Source: Kryptolebias marmoratus (Eukaryota; Chordata; Actinopteri; Cyprinodontiformes; Rivulidae). From it: DNA of 64,000 bases. Under the pieces are notes generated by a model that did not search any database, was not told where the DNA came from, and saw nothing but the letters and a program-made list of their open reading frames with translations. Shown here one piece after another: positions 39,301 to 58,800 of this stretch. A program made the translations under genes and the position numbers. Within the stretch, counting starts at the first letter, position 1. Each line of letters starts with the position of its first letter. The stretch spans positions 10,077,644 through 10,141,643 of the forward strand of contig NC_051436.1 of the NCBI RefSeq assembly GCF_001649575.2. The letters run 5' to 3'.

Positions 39301-39924
39301 TTGAAGGACAAGCTGTTTGAACTCAGGCTGAGCAAACACTGGGTGGAGGAGGGGTGGGGTGGAGGGGTGGAGGGGTGGGTGCGGTTTCCACCAAACAGGT
39401 TCTGGAGCCGGCGCTCGGAAGCACCAGCTCCTTCAGGTCCCGCCACCGCCATCTCTGAAAAACAGCAAAGCCAACTCGGCACTAACTCTCTGCTGGACCA
39501 GAGCAGAAGAGCCGCTTCGGTCAGAAGTCGTGGGCGGGCTTACAAGGGCCGACAGCCAATGAAAACGTTGCAAGCGCCACGTTTAAAAGTCCTCGTTCTT
39601 TTCTTTGCTTTTAACAGACGATCAGTACAGGGAGTTCCCATCCGATAAATCTCCTCTGATCTTTTATAAACACAACTAAAGGCGGGAGAACTAATGGTCA
39701 CGGGAGGAAGGAAGGGTCGTGCTTCGGCGGCGGGGGCGAATCCGATGGTGTCGTTTCTCGCGGTCGCCTCAGCGGTTTCCCAGGACGCCGTACCTGTAGT
39801 ATGACAACAGCCCGTTGCTCAGCACGAACCACCGCCGCTGGTAGCCCTTGATGTAGTTCGTCCACTTGAAGACCCATCCTTTGTACATGTCGCCGGCGGG
39901 GGCGGGGCTCTTCGGTTCCGACAT
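24040..39924 (-). CDS. osbp: Oxysterol-binding protein 1
   Basis: Fifteen coding exons on the minus strand: 39924-39794, 35937-35729, 35551-35383, 34837-34726, 34572-34389, 33624-33507, 33313-33256, 33166-33002, 28318-28073, 27569-27449, 27195-27092, 26389-26294, 26212-26025, 24666-24431, 24182-24040. They join exactly to 759 residues. OSBP moves cholesterol and PI4P between ER and Golgi. Visible parts: PH domain (about 13-105, [20 protein letters not shown] at its start), coiled coil (about 170-262), FFAT motif EFFDAME (286-292) for VAP binding in an acidic run, a basic linker KKRRTRIP, and the sterol-binding ORD with the family signature EQVSHHPP (463-470) split over exons 9 and 10. The end GCQDIF matches the family end (CPDIF). 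The long Gly/Ala-rich N-terminus of mammalian OSBP is absent; the ATG lies 12 codons before the PH domain. Intron 1 (3.9 kb) and intron 8 (4.7 kb) hold transposon remnants. Confidence 0.96.
26675..26900. repeat. Dispersed repeat shared with 61040-61150
   Basis: The order AATTAAAAGGATTA ... CATACCTG(T/G)TAGAAAACTTT ... ATTAGGAAGA ... CGGGTCACA is found both here (in an osbp intron) and at 61040-61150 in the dtx4 intron. No coding content was seen, and the family is not known to me. Confidence 0.6.
28470..28610. repeat. Copy of dispersed 'GGCGGCCATCTTGAAT' repeat
   Basis: The words ATCAGCTGTGGCGGCCATC then TTGAATTGGACCGACTTTAAAA mark a repeat that also occurs twice at 43466-43990 and, more weakly, at about 3620-3765. 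It lies in osbp intron 8. Confidence 0.7.
30324..30353. repeat. (TA)n microsatellite
   Basis: About 15 TA units in osbp intron 8. Confidence 0.95.
30461..31160 (+). mobile_element. Non-autonomous DNA transposon with CGGBP1-like zinc-finger fragment, copy A
   Basis: It starts CAGACCCTCCAGGATTTCGCG-like and ends CGCGAAATCCTGGAGGGACTG, giving inverted ends of about 20 bp. The subterminal parts are built of GCGAAATCGCAACTT-type words. Near 30765-30920 a short frame reads [19 protein letters not shown] followed by EHKRIDKHF, closely like the single zinc finger of CGGBP1 ([14 protein letters not shown]...), a protein known to be transposon-derived. No full transposase is present. The flanks read ATAAGT and ATAAGA. 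It lies in osbp intron 8. Confidence 0.75.
32110..32989 (+). mobile_element. Non-autonomous DNA transposon with CGGBP1-like zinc-finger fragment, copy B
   Basis: It has the same ends and interior as copy A (30461-31160), with the zinc-finger part near 32610-32755 and a 241-bp element inserted at 32357-32597 that interrupts the open frame. The flanks are CCAAAC on both sides, an exact 6-bp direct repeat. The right end lies only 12 bases from the donor of osbp exon 8 (minus strand), so the intron's first twelve bases are all that remain of the original sequence there. Confidence 0.8.
32357..32597. mobile_element. Nested MITE with 79-bp inverted arms
   Basis: The arm 32357-32435 is the inverse of 32519-32597 with 77 of 79 positions identical, separated by an 83-base loop. 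Copy A of the host transposon lacks this insert. The host sequence resumes with GCAAACC after having stopped with GCAAAAC, compatible with a short target duplication. The arms are GC-rich (CGCGCTCCGCGGAGTTAGCG), so RNA from either strand would fold into a long hairpin. Confidence 0.88.
34954..35148. mobile_element. hAT-type MITE, copy 4
   Basis: It starts CAGGGGTGCCCAATCCTGG and ends CCAGGACTGGACACTGCTG. The flanks ATCTAAAA and ATCTAAGT match at 6 of 8 positions. It is the most diverged of the four copies and lies in osbp intron 3. Confidence 0.85.
36943..38014. mobile_element. Element with ~240-bp inverted terminal arms
   Basis: The arm 36943-37190 is the inverse of 37777-38014, clearly related over the whole length (shared words: CTCCTGACAAAAC, CTGTCCTCGAG, GTTTCTGC, GACAGCAGGGGGCGCCAT, TTTATTTAACAGTTTACAAT). 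The 586-base interior is AT-rich and has no recognisable transposase. It lies in osbp intron 1. It is either a long-TIR transposon or two tail-to-tail copies of one repeat. Confidence 0.75.
38119..38505 (+). other. Unassigned 128-codon open frame in osbp intron 1
   Basis: This frame, antisense to osbp, is the longest non-repetitive one in the intron. It has no signal peptide, no membrane segment and no motif I recognise, and no splice or promoter context. It is most likely a chance frame or a transposon fragment. Confidence 0.15.
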
Positions 39925-41032
39925 CGCACCGCCTCAACGGTCAGTTTGCAGCTCTGAGGAACCTTGGGGAAGAGAGAAAACTACAATTTAATTTCACTGA
40001 GAAAAGGTGGCGTGCGTTTTACAGCTCTACCGCGAACGATTGAGCAGATTTAAATTCTGCCGAAACCTCGAGAGAATTTCTCAATTTCAAAAAAGTGCTG
40101 AGCTTTCTTCTTTACGAGTTTTTTTTTTGTTGTTGTTTTGTTTTGTTTTGTCTGCATATTTCACTTCTCTTTTTATTTTCACAACCAGGTCATCAGTTTC
40201 AACATTTAAACCAAACGAAACAGACACAACACCGACAGGTCGAAATCAAAAACCTGCGTCAACATTTTGTCATTTTGTCTGCACTTTATATTTCTGACTG
40301 GACGGAGGGAGACTGTTTCTGTATCAGGAAGGAGCTTTCCTGTTTATTTGACATTTAATGAAGCAAAGAGTGACTATTTTAAAACACTATTGGTAATATT
40401 TTTTAGCTCTTTTACGCTAAATTACTTTAAAGTGACTTCTTTGTTTGATTAAATAGTTCCTGGTTGCTTAAGTTGATCTTTGTATGCTGAATGGCGGGGT
40501 CAAAGGTTAACTGAGGAATCAATACACATACAGCTGAGCATATTTCCTCACAAAAAAATCACTTTATTAATTAAAGAGAAGCTGCCCATTTAATAAAATA
40601 CCTCCTAGATGTCCCTCTCTTTATTACACATCGGCTGACAACAAGTTGAGGGTTTGTAAAAGAGCAGATCTGATGATCTTTTAGGTGAAACGTGACAAAC
40701 GTTAAGTCTTAAAAACGACAAGGAGAGCGTGGCGACATAAATAAAACACCTCAGGAAGACGCGGTTTCGTCGACAAAAAGTTGCGACCACGTCAACGAGC
40801 CTGACAGCAGGAGCCGAGCCGAGCCCCGCACTGGCTGCGGGCAAACTTAAATCTGCCGACGATAATAACCACTCCACTGCTAAGCTAAAGTCAAGACGCG
40901 TAAAGTGGCAAACGTTTGCCCGAAGTTCGCCGGCTGACGAAAAACATAAAGGCTGAGCAGTTAACAAAACCCCCGCTGATTACTTATTTGTTTACTAGCT
41001 AGCTTTGAAAGACGCTGGTGGCTAATGTTTAC

Positions 41033-41150
41033 CTTGACGTGTCCAAAATGCCAGATGAGGAAACCAGACAGGCAGTGAAGTCACGGCTAACTCGGACACC
41101 CATACGCTGCCGAAGGGGCTAGCACGGAGCTAACCGACCGAAACGGGACA
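41033..41150 (-). other. Probable untranslated first exon and promoter of osbp
   Basis: On the minus strand the osbp start codon follows an acceptor-like CCAAG|GTTCCTC about 40 bases upstream, so the leader is spliced. A good donor, GTCAAG|GTAAAC, lies at 41033/41032. The 5' limit of the exon is not defined. The stretch 41040-41360 would then contain the promoter. Confidence 0.4.
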
Positions 41151-41612
41151 GCTAGCTGCTGCGTTTTTATTATTATTATTATTTATTTTTGCAACGACTC
41201 AACAGAGGACGTTAAGTATATTAAATATACTGCCACTACAACCCTCAGTAATCGTGTTTGAGACGTTCATCGTACTACTGCGCACGTACGATGACAATCA
41301 TCTGTAGCTAGCTGGATGGCTACATCTGACTAGCCTAACGCTAGCTCGTAGGATACACCCGGTGCGACACGATTAGCTGCCGTGTAGAAACACTGCCACG
41401 GAACGTTTCAGCGGACAGTTAATTTGTACATTTCTCTAAACCAATATGTATATATTCTATAGATAAAAATACGCCTCAGTAACATGGAATTTTAAATAAA
41501 GTTGTTTTCATCCAAAATTTATTCTATAACATTGGGAATATAAATTAGTGTTTAAGATTAGACAGGTTATACTGCGGGAACGCAAATGTCCGATATATCA
41601 ATATCCACGTGT

Positions 41613-41680
41613 CGAAACCGGTGGGACTCGAACCTACAAAGCTTTGCTCCATTCGCATAACGCCTGGATGGCCAACGCGA
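41613..41680 (-). pseudogene. tRNA-like fragment
   Basis: On the minus strand GGTTCGAGTCCCACC repeats the T-arm of the neighbouring tRNA-Arg, followed by GGTTTCG, but the 5' half does not fold into a normal cloverleaf. It is probably a decayed tandem copy of the tRNA-Arg at 41726-41813. Confidence 0.4.
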
Positions 41681-41725
41681 GAATGATAATAAAATTATAC
41701 GATGTCCTAATGTCATTCAAAAAGC

Positions 41726-41813
41726 CGACTCCGGTGGGACTCGAACCCACAACCTTTGAATCCCTTCGATTGAGCCTAGAAGTCCAATGCGCTATCCATT
41801 GCGCCACGGAGCC
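41726..41813 (-). tRNA. tRNA-Arg (anticodon TCT) with intron
   Basis: The minus strand folds as a full tRNA: GGCTCCG acceptor, A box GTGGCGCAATGGATAGCGC, anticodon loop CTTCTA|A, and B box GGTTCGAGTCC. A 15-base intron (41762-41776) separates position 37 from 38, the canonical place; removal leaves 73 nt. Vertebrate tRNA-Arg(TCT) genes are known to carry such introns. It reads AGA codons. Confidence 0.96.
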
Positions 41814-41879
41814 ACCTGTTGATCAAGGCAGTAATTGCTGTAGATGTATGGGGTCTCCCTATGAAGGTGGAAATAATGT

Positions 41880-50818
<8,939 letters not shown>

Positions 50819-51003
50819 GGCGGCGAAGGAAAAGGAAAAAAAAAAAGCTTCGCTACATTCGGACAGTATTCTTAACAAAGCTATAGACCGTAGCCTTACT
50901 AGAGTTAAACAGCTGTGTGAGTGGAAGAACGTAGAGTAGAGACTAACTGGATTACAGTGGCTTGCAAACTGATCAGCTGCTACAATCAAGACTACAATTC
51001 TTC

Positions 51004-51028
51004 TTCTTTCTTTCTTTCTTTCTTTCTT
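51004..51028. repeat. (TTTC)n microsatellite
   Basis: About six TTTC units in the coro1b 3' UTR, 190 bases after the stop codon. Confidence 0.92.
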
Positions 51029-51863
51029 GCAGGTTTTTCTAGTTTGTGACGTAAAAGCGGGGTGTCATCTGCATAGAGTGAAATCCACAGCAATGTTTTT
51101 TTTTCCCCATATTGTAAAGGATATTGTAGCAGTTATCGTACGGTGCAGCTTTGAGCTTTGCTGATTCTAAAAGACTGAAGTAGTTACATCACTGCCTCAA
51201 ATTCAAGCAAAAAAGCACTAATGAGCATCCTTTGGAGGTTTGCGGCGCATAGCGAAACAGTTAAGTACCTCTTAAAAAAAAAAATACAATATAATCACTA
51301 GAGCTTTTTGTTCGGGTAGTTTCAAACCACTAAACTGACATCACGTCAGAATCACTGACTTTTTGTGTGACTCGTGCTTTTGTTTTGTTTTTTTTTATTT
51401 TCTTCTCTGTAAACCACTGTGGAAATCGTGATAGGTGACGAGAGAGTAGTTCAATATCTCCGTGCAGCGTGGGTCGCTGTCATTAAACGTCAAAAAAAAT
51501 GAATTCTGCGAATCGCAAGAGACGCCCGCCTCTTTTTCTGCAAAACAAAAACAAAGCAGGAAGTGACAAGTAAACGCGTGGCCCTAGAGGCGCTTAATGA
51601 AGGATCGTTTATTACAGCGCAGCTCTGAAGCTGAGCTAAAAAACACTCTGAATTTTATTATTATTTTAATGTTGTGTTTTTGAATGTGATTTATGTTTTA
51701 ACGGCAAAAAAAAAACCCAACCCGACAGCTGGTCGTGGTGTGGCGACGGTACGTTCCAAATCCAGACGACTTCCCTTTAGAACCTTGTTTCTGTATGCAC
51801 TGACCTCGGAACACTAACTGTACAACCAGAAGCGAGTTCGACGAGATCGTGTCGTGAAGATTC

Positions 51864-51869
51864 ATTAAA
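51864..51869 (+). other. Candidate coro1b polyadenylation signal
   Basis: ATTAAA about 1.05 kb after the coro1b stop, followed by T-rich sequence. An earlier ATTAAA at about 51482 is an alternative. Confidence 0.45.
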
Positions 51870-52410
51870 CTTTATTTTATACTTTGAACGGAGTTGCATT
51901 TTTTTTCACGTTGATGTTTTGTTATGTATGTTGCTTGGGAGGGGTTTGATCTCTGAAAAGGTAAGGTCTCACTGGTTGAAGATTGGGATTTGGATAGGAG
52001 TTTCCAAAATGTCTGGAAACGCTTGCTGGGGAGGGGGGTTAGGAGGGGGGGTTCTCAATTTCTCAGCCTTGAGCGTTATCATGGATGTCTCAAACCGGTC
52101 TGAAACCCATCTCGATTGCGTCCCGGGTGTCTCCAATCTGTCTCAAGTGCACTACAGTTGTATTTTAAGACCTGAAAGGGATTATTTTTTCTGATGACAA
52201 AAAACAGCCCCGAACGGCCAGGTCCCAGAACCACACTGATGATACGTAATAATCCATCCATCCATTGTCTGTCGCTTGTTTCGAGGCCAGCAGCTGAAGC
52301 AGGGAAGCCAAAACGTCTCTCTCCACAGCCTCTTCCAGCTCTTCCAGGAGTATTCCAAGGCATTCCCAAGGCCAGAGATTCTCTAGCGTGTCCTGGGTCC
52401 TCCCTGGGGT

Positions 52411-52600
52411 CTCAGAGTGGCTCAGGAGGTAGGGTTCAAACTCCCGCTCCCTCCGTCTCTTGCTGTTGTGTCCTTGGGCAAGACGCTTGAACCTGCCTTG
52501 CCTGCTGGTAGTGGTCAGAGGGTATGAATGGGTGGATGACTGATTGAAAAACGCTTTGGAGTCCTCAGACGTGATAAAAGCGCTGTACAAATGCGGGCCA
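52411..52600 (+). mobile_element. tRNA-derived SINE, partial
   Basis: A truncated tRNA-like head (TGGCTCAGGAGG..., B box GGTTCAAACTCCC) is followed by the fish SINE body: TGTCCTTGGGCAAGAC, then GAATGGGTGGATGACTG, and AAAAGCGCTGTACAAATGC with CCATTTAC at the end. This is the usual order in teleost SINEs with this tail. Confidence 0.75.
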
Positions 52601-52660
52601 TTTACTGTTTGGACCTGCTCCAATGTCCAGGAGACATCCCAACCAGATGCCTGAACCACC

Positions 52661-52957
52661 TCAGCCGGCTCTTGTCGATGTGGAGGAGCAGCGTCTCCAC
52701 GCCGAACTCCTCACCCTGTCTCTTAGAAAGACTGTCTCTAAGACTCTGTGGAGAAAACTCATTTCGACCTCCTGCGATCTTGTTCTTTCAGTCCCGACCC
52801 AAAGTTCCTGACCACAGGTGAGGGTAGGAACGTAGACCGACCGGTAAACAGAGAGTTCTGCCTCGCAGCTGAGCTCCCGCTTCGGCACAGCGGATCGGTA
52901 CAGAGTACACAACACTGCAGAAGCCGCTGTGATCCGTCTGTCGATCTCATCCTCCAT
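52661..52957 (-). mobile_element. LINE reverse-transcriptase fragment
   Basis: The minus strand encodes 98 residues, including ELSVYRSVYVPTLTCGQELW, VGTERTRS, EVEMSFLHRV and LRDRVRSSA, the C-terminal block of a fish non-LTR reverse transcriptase. Related sequence with gaps continues to about 52250, interrupted by the SINE at 52411-52600. No complete ORF remains. Confidence 0.85.
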
Positions 52958-52959
52958 TT

Positions 52960-55900
52960 ATAGTAATCATTGATCCATAACCTGCCTATTTGCATCTTAA
53001 AAATAGACTCTTGTAGATTCAATTAGAAACAAGGGGGAGGGCGGTGGGTACGAATCAAGCCGAGTCGTAGACGTTCTTATAATCTACGTCGAATTTGACA
53101 CCCTTAAGAAAACGGGATCGCCATGTTGTTGAAGTTTGCTTTGACGATATCAGTTGGGATAAAGCCCCATTTTCCTCCCTACTTTCCTTTTATTATCTCA
53201 GTCGCTGACATCTGAAGGTTTCCTTACAGTCATACCTATCAGCAGCTTGACAAAAACATCTCAACTAACCTTAAAAATCGATCAACTTTAGTCCTCGAGG
53301 TCAAAGTTGAGCATTTTTCTACCAACGAATCAACAATGCAGGACTGGCTGTAGGCTTTTAATGCAGTGAGGATTAATCTGACACCCATATAATATTTGCA
53401 TACGTTTTTATGTCTGTAATGTTTTGCAGTCCTTTGCTGTATCGATGCGGTAAGAAATAAAGCTCCACTTACATGTGAATTTCATTTATTTAAACCTGAT
53501 TTTTACGGTGAAGAAAGAAGTTTCCAGAGAAACCTCCGTGTGATCTCCGAGCAGAAGAGTTTCTAAAAGAGGCCCGAAAACCAAATCAGTTCTGGTCCGT
53601 GCAAGAAAGCAGGCGAGAGTTTGTTCTGTTTTTTTTTTTTTAACAGGCCTGTAACCAGCTTAGAGCACGACAGAGAATGATAAAAACGAAAGTTAAAGTC
53701 AGCCAACTGTGCAAACCACTGAAGAGCAATCTCCAAGTTTCCTCCGTTGCTGCAGCTGCAAACCTCAGACCGTGAACGTGAAGCACCACCCCGAGGGGTT
53801 TTGGGTTCGACCAGAGTTTGAAATAAGTAATGTGTCAAATCTCTTCTGACCTCAGATGAGGCCTCGGACCACTTTATTTTAAAACCCCTCTAGAAATCAT
53901 CCGTCCTTTTTTTTTTGTTGTTGTTTTCACATGCTTGTCCTTTCCCGGGTGGCGGGGAGCCGTTTACGGTCCTGCTAAAAAAAATCTGCTAAACTTGACC
54001 TAAGATCAAAGAAACAACACAGAAAACAAGGCTTTCCCCTTTTTTATTTCTTCATTTTTTTCCCCCCTGCGTGACCCACGGCACCAGTCCTTCCTCAGTG
54101 GCAGGACTCCCTTTCTGTAAAACGTGCTACGGTAAAAGTTACAGTAAAGATGCGGTCCGAGCTGTCTTCTGTTATCGGCTCGGTGAGAAACAGGATGTGG
54201 CCGAGGAGGTTCAAAAAGCAACGTCTTCTTTTTATAGAGTCAAAAACTCGCAGCTGCGGCGGCGAGGGGCTCAAATTCGGTCAAACCTGATGAAATCCGC
54301 CAAGCAATTGTCCTGCGGCGTCGACGCGTTGGCGGGAACGGGCTCAGATTTGACTTTGAGGGCTGAAGCTGATCAATTTTTAAGGTCAGTTGAGGTGTTT
54401 ATTGTTTTTTTGGTCAACCTGCTGGTAGATATGAGTCAACGGAAAAAAAAAAACCTTCAGTGACTCTACTATAACCTCATTATGACCCGAATACAGGCGC
54501 GCACCTGTGTCGCCTGCTTGAACTGATTGAAATCTTGTCTCCGAGGACAAATTTCAAAGCAATGTGTTCCTCTTCCTAAAATAGTTGTGCTTTTTTTTTT
54601 TTCTTTCCTTATCTGCGCTTTCCACAACGCCCCGCTGCAGTCTGCACTCCACCCCGTCTTCAGCCTCCACCTACCTCAAAAGGCTCGTCTTCGCCACATT
54701 TTGTGCATCACTTGCCCTCCCCGCTCCGACACACCCTAGATGACATGTAAGGCAGCGCCTCGCTGCTCTTTCGTCCTTCGGCACCCCGGGAGTGCAAGTG
54801 TACCTCCATCCAACATCTTCGGTAAGATCGTTTCGGTACGCTCGGGGGCGGGGGGCATTATTTTCCCGCTTTTTGTCCACACCTAACCGTTGATTTTAAG
54901 AACTTCCGTCACTTCTTTATGAGCGAAACGGAATTATAGGGCTACCGATTTGCGACACAGTCAGTCACCCTGGTACGTCGATGTTTGTTGCACTTAAAAT
55001 CCAATTTTTTGTGTTTATTGTGTCTCGTTCTGATGAGCTACGGCAAAAAAAAAAGAAAGAAAAAAGAGCGAAAAGTTTCCTGTCACTGCAGGCTGACTGA
55101 AGTTCATTTATCATTTCGACAGGAAACCAACAACCCTGCGAGCGGTCGGCTCAGCTTCCTGTCATTTCAAGGCAACGCCGACAACTTCGCTCAGCAAGAC
55201 AACGCAGACATTTTAGGTGTGTGTGTCACTTGTTGTCTGCAGCTACTTCTGTGAAATAATCACGTCACGTCGCCAAAATTGATTTTAATCGTATCCGTTT
55301 GGATTTGTTGAGTGTATGTAGCAAACGTGAAGGCGTTACAGTTATATACCTCAATATTAATTCTTTTTTTTGTTATTTTATTTTCCAATTTCTCTGGTTT
55401 TCTAGGCCGTGGATGTGATAAAACACCGATGGGTTGCCCGCGCCCTTGAAAGAAACCAGGAGTTTTATGACTGCGACACCCGGCCCGCTTTTCAGGCTCA
55501 CGGCCATTTGAATATTTTTTCTTTTTTTTTTTTTTGGAGCTGCTCAACAGGAAACAACAGCAGAGGTAAGAGGTAGGCAGGGTACTTTACTGAACCGGAT
55601 CAGACGGGGTGCGAGATTTGAAGCGGGAAAGCCTCGGCGGGATCGCTTGTGTTGTGGCGAAGAGTTCACTTACCAGCGTTTGACTCGTTTGATTGAATTC
55701 TCTTGGCTTTAGACATCGGTAAATTTTTATATTTCACAAGTTTCACAAAAGCATTGATGTAATTTTCACGTACAGTTACAGGCCAACTAAAGCAGTCACT
55801 TAGCTTAGCGTTGGTAATCTGTTTGAAGATTAAATCTGCCAAATTAAAGCTTTATGGCTAATGTAGTAATGATAATATAAAACTTTCCAGTGTAGAACTT

Positions 55901-57090
55901 TGCTAAGTTACATTTTTGGAAATGAGGTAATGGATGACCTGAAAAGGTTCTTACAAAAGTTTGAAAATCAAAAAAAGAAGAAAGAGGTGAAGCCATTTTC
56001 TTATCACTGAGCGGGAAAATGTATGATCTGCCCACAATACTCCAGGCTTAAAAATAAAAAATAAAAAGAGATAGTTTTAAAAACGCTTTTCAAAGTCGAC
56101 CTTTTTAAGAGCTCTGTTCCTGATATGAACAGGAGGTGTGAAACCTTTCAGAAACAGTGACTTTAGAGTTGTGCTCGTCTGTTTTTTTTTTTTACAGAAT
56201 TTCCTGGGTTTGTCTCACTTTAGCCTAATTCTGTCACCGTCGAGCTTCGATCGAGTGCTGAAGTGGTTAATACCTGAGAGAAAACTGTAAACTGTAGAAT
56301 ATTTAAAAAAAAAATTGGGGATAATCTTTAGCATTGATAAAAAATTCTTTCTCTGTGCTTTTATATGTCGTTAATGTGGACGTTTTTGCCACCGAGTGGC
56401 CTGGAATAGGTAGTTCACCTGTTTTGTTAGAATGTGCTGACAAGAGAAAAAATTTTTGTTAAAAAAAAAAAAAAAAAAAGTGTTGACAAATTCTAAATTA
56501 GCGCGTTTATGCTAAGCTTGTGTATGATTTCAGAAATTTTGGCTAATCTCACGGAAACGCTGTTTGTAAACGGGCTCGACGCATTAAACTGATCTAGTAG
56601 AATAACATCTCTAAGTTTTTTTCATTTAAAAAAAAAAAAGCTACAAGCTTTTCCCCCGATGACTAAGTTAGCATCGTGACCACTTTCAAGAATTAGTGAC
56701 CCCCACATTCAGCCTTAAAAAGGGTGTTGAAAAAAGGTTTTTATTAAAAAAATTAAAAACAACAAATTTCCATTACAATAAGTCCCTTTTAACACATTTC
56801 ACATTCAACTACCAAACAGGTTGAGCAAATATTGCTGAAACATGAACTTTTTCTTATGTTCCACCCGACACCACTGTTAGGGTCTCTAAGGACCTTTCTA
56901 CAGAACGTCCATTTCTTGGACAGGTTCACATATCTAAGGAACTGCTTATTATATGCGTCCATAATTTTGCCTTTTTACCCAAAGTCCTAAATTATTAGCT
57001 TAGGAGACACGCCAATAAAAGTAAACCCGTCCTCTGAATGAATAGATCTCATTTTCCACGGCCACACTAACTCTGAACCTCTTCTCTCCT
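52960..57090. other. Spacer between coro1b and ptprcap
   Basis: No protein gene was recognised on either strand. The frame at 54071-54463 (130 codons) has no known domain. A donor-like GCAGAG|GTAAGA at 55565 could end a ptprcap leader exon, since the ptprcap coding exon has a clear acceptor before it. Several AT-rich stretches with A-runs fill the rest. Confidence 0.5.
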
Positions 57091-57095
57091 CAGGA

Positions 57096-57689
57096 ATGGG
57101 TAACACCGATATGACCGTGGGAGTCCTCGTTTGCTTATTGGCATGCCTCGTCCTGCTGTTTCTTTTCCTCTACAAGAAGCTGAACAAGGAGGCGAATGGC
57201 GAATACACTGTCCGACACATAATCTACAAGGAAGGAGGGGTCAGGGACCAGGTGAGGGGTGCGGCAATGGCTGTAGAGACACGTCTCGGCGTCCAGCTGT
57301 GGCCTCGCGGCGACGAGGAGGGCGAGGAGATGGAGAGCGTTGAAGCAGGACAGTCGGTGGGTGGCGACAGCTGTCGGGGGGAGGACACGGACGGAGAGGA
57401 CACGGACGGAGAGGACGGCGAGGACGAGGACAGCGAAGAGTACAGTCACAGCAGGAGGGAGGACGAGGACGACAAGTCGAGCTTGGATGGCGCCGAACCA
57501 GGGGATCAAGACAGGCTGTTGGGTGAAGCCGAGAAGAACGACGAGACGGAGAGCAAAGAGGAGGAGCAGCAGGCGAAGGAGGAAGCCACCGGCACCGGGC
57601 TGCAGATCGACCTGAAGCAGTTTTCCGGCAGCGTCATCTGGTCCGAAGAAGGAGGCGAGGGGAAGAGCGGCGACGTGACGGCGCTGTGA
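57096..57689 (+). CDS. ptprcap: Protein tyrosine phosphatase receptor type C-associated protein (CD45-AP)
   Basis: This single exon encodes 197 residues (human PTPRCAP 206). In lymphocytes the protein binds CD45 through its membrane segment. Seen here: six residues (MGNTDM), one membrane helix (VGVLVCLLACLVLLFLFLY), a basic stop-transfer KKLNKE, a juxtamembrane region, a very acidic middle (residues 75-160, with two EDTDG repeats), and a C-terminal block LQIDLKQFSGSVIWSEE ending DVTAL. The human protein ends in a matching block (LLSDLHAFAGSAAWDD) and HVTAL, and it also follows CORO1B, so identity rests on tail, layout and synteny rather than overall similarity. The exon follows an acceptor (CTCCTCAG|GAATG), so an upstream exon exists; it may be leader only or add a signal peptide, in which case the true start is further left. 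A polyadenylation signal is at 58032. Confidence 0.82.
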   Translation: MGNTDMTVGVLVCLLACLVLLFLFLYKKLNKEANGEYTVRHIIYKEGGVRDQVRGAAMAVETRLGVQLWPRGDEEGEEMESVEAGQSVGGDSCRGEDTDGEDTDGEDGEDEDSEEYSHSRREDEDDKSSLDGAEPGDQDRLLGEAEKNDETESKEEEQQAKEEATGTGLQIDLKQFSGSVIWSEEGGEGKSGDVTAL

Positions 57690-58031
57690 GACGACGAGCA
57701 GAAGTCGGTGAAAAGGCGGGAGGCGAACGGCGAAGTTCGGAGGAGTAACTCCGAAAGTGGTTCGGCGAAAATGCACCATGTTGATTTAGTTTGCCCAATG
57801 CAAAAAGCAGTGTTAAAACAAAACAACAACAACAACAACGAAAAACAAAGTGATGTGCTTCTGGTCCGGATGCCACTGGGCGATGAAGAATCAGAAGAAA
57901 GCAAGCGGCTGTTAAATAATGCTCTTATAAATGTGCATCTGAATGTATTTGTACAATTTCTGCTAATTTTGCCATTGTAGACTGTGGCATGACCTTTGTG
58001 TTGCTTAGTGTTTAAACTTTTATACATAAAA

Positions 58032-58037
58032 AAATAA
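58032..58037 (+). other. ptprcap polyadenylation signal
   Basis: AATAAA, followed by a second AATAAA-like word, about 345 bases after the ptprcap stop and before a TGTGTT-type downstream stretch. Confidence 0.65.
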
Positions 58038-58119
58038 AATAAAATACAAAATGACAGATTTCATTGTGTTTCTGTTGTGTTTTGGGAAAAAAAAATGTAA
58101 AGCTAAAAGGCAGAATAGC

Positions 58120-58510
58120 TACTTTTAGGGGGGAAAACATGCTAACAACTAGTGCTAAGCTAACAAATGCTAGCTCCTGATAACCTCATTTTCTCACTAA
58201 CTTAGCTTAAAGCCTAAACTACGGGACAGAACGACAAGAAAGCAACAAATAACTACAGAAATGGCATTTTCTGCTGAGAAGCTGAAACTCAGTTAAGGCT
58301 AAAGGAAACAGAATATTAGCTAAAAGGTAGCTACAAGCTAAAAGAACACCAGCTAAAAAGTAAAATTAGCAAAAGGCAACAAAAGTTAGCTAAAAGTAGC
58401 AAAAGGCTAGCTAAAAGTAGGCTAGCTATGATTGCAAAAAGCAAACGAACTAACAAAAGGCTAACTAAAACCTAAAAGTAGCATTAGAAGGCAGAAGTAG
58501 ACCAAGTGTA
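58120..58510. repeat. Degenerate iterated AGCTAAAA-rich region
   Basis: The word TAGCTAAAAG and close variants (GCTAACA, AGCTAACAAA, AAAAGTAGC) recur more than fifteen times without fixed spacing. It looks like an old, decayed low-order tandem repeat. No gene was seen here. Confidence 0.6.
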
Positions 58511-58800
58511 TTGAAGGATGTTTTAAAGAGAACAATGTTTTTGAAGGAACTGAATACATCAGGACATCTCAATGTGTTTTAATGAGAAAAATCTTTGTGA
58601 AGAAAGTATAAAAGGTGACAGCACCTGTCTGAATAGGCTGAACTTTCTGATATATAAGCTCAAAGTATGTAGAAGTAGTCAGACTGCAAAAATGTAGTAT
58701 GGAAAAATAAAATAAAAAAACTGGAAACAATAGTATGCATTTATAACAATAACCGATTGTGTACCCATATATACTGAAGTTACCTCCCTGAGCAACCAAT

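Noticed and set aside
54071..54463. 130-codon plus-strand frame between coro1b and ptprcap
   Set aside because: No recognisable domain, signal peptide or splice context, and codon use looks random; probably chance.
57135..57779. 214-codon minus-strand frame opposite ptprcap
   Set aside because: Antisense of the acidic GAG/GAC-rich region reads as Leu/Val-rich; it has no independent support.
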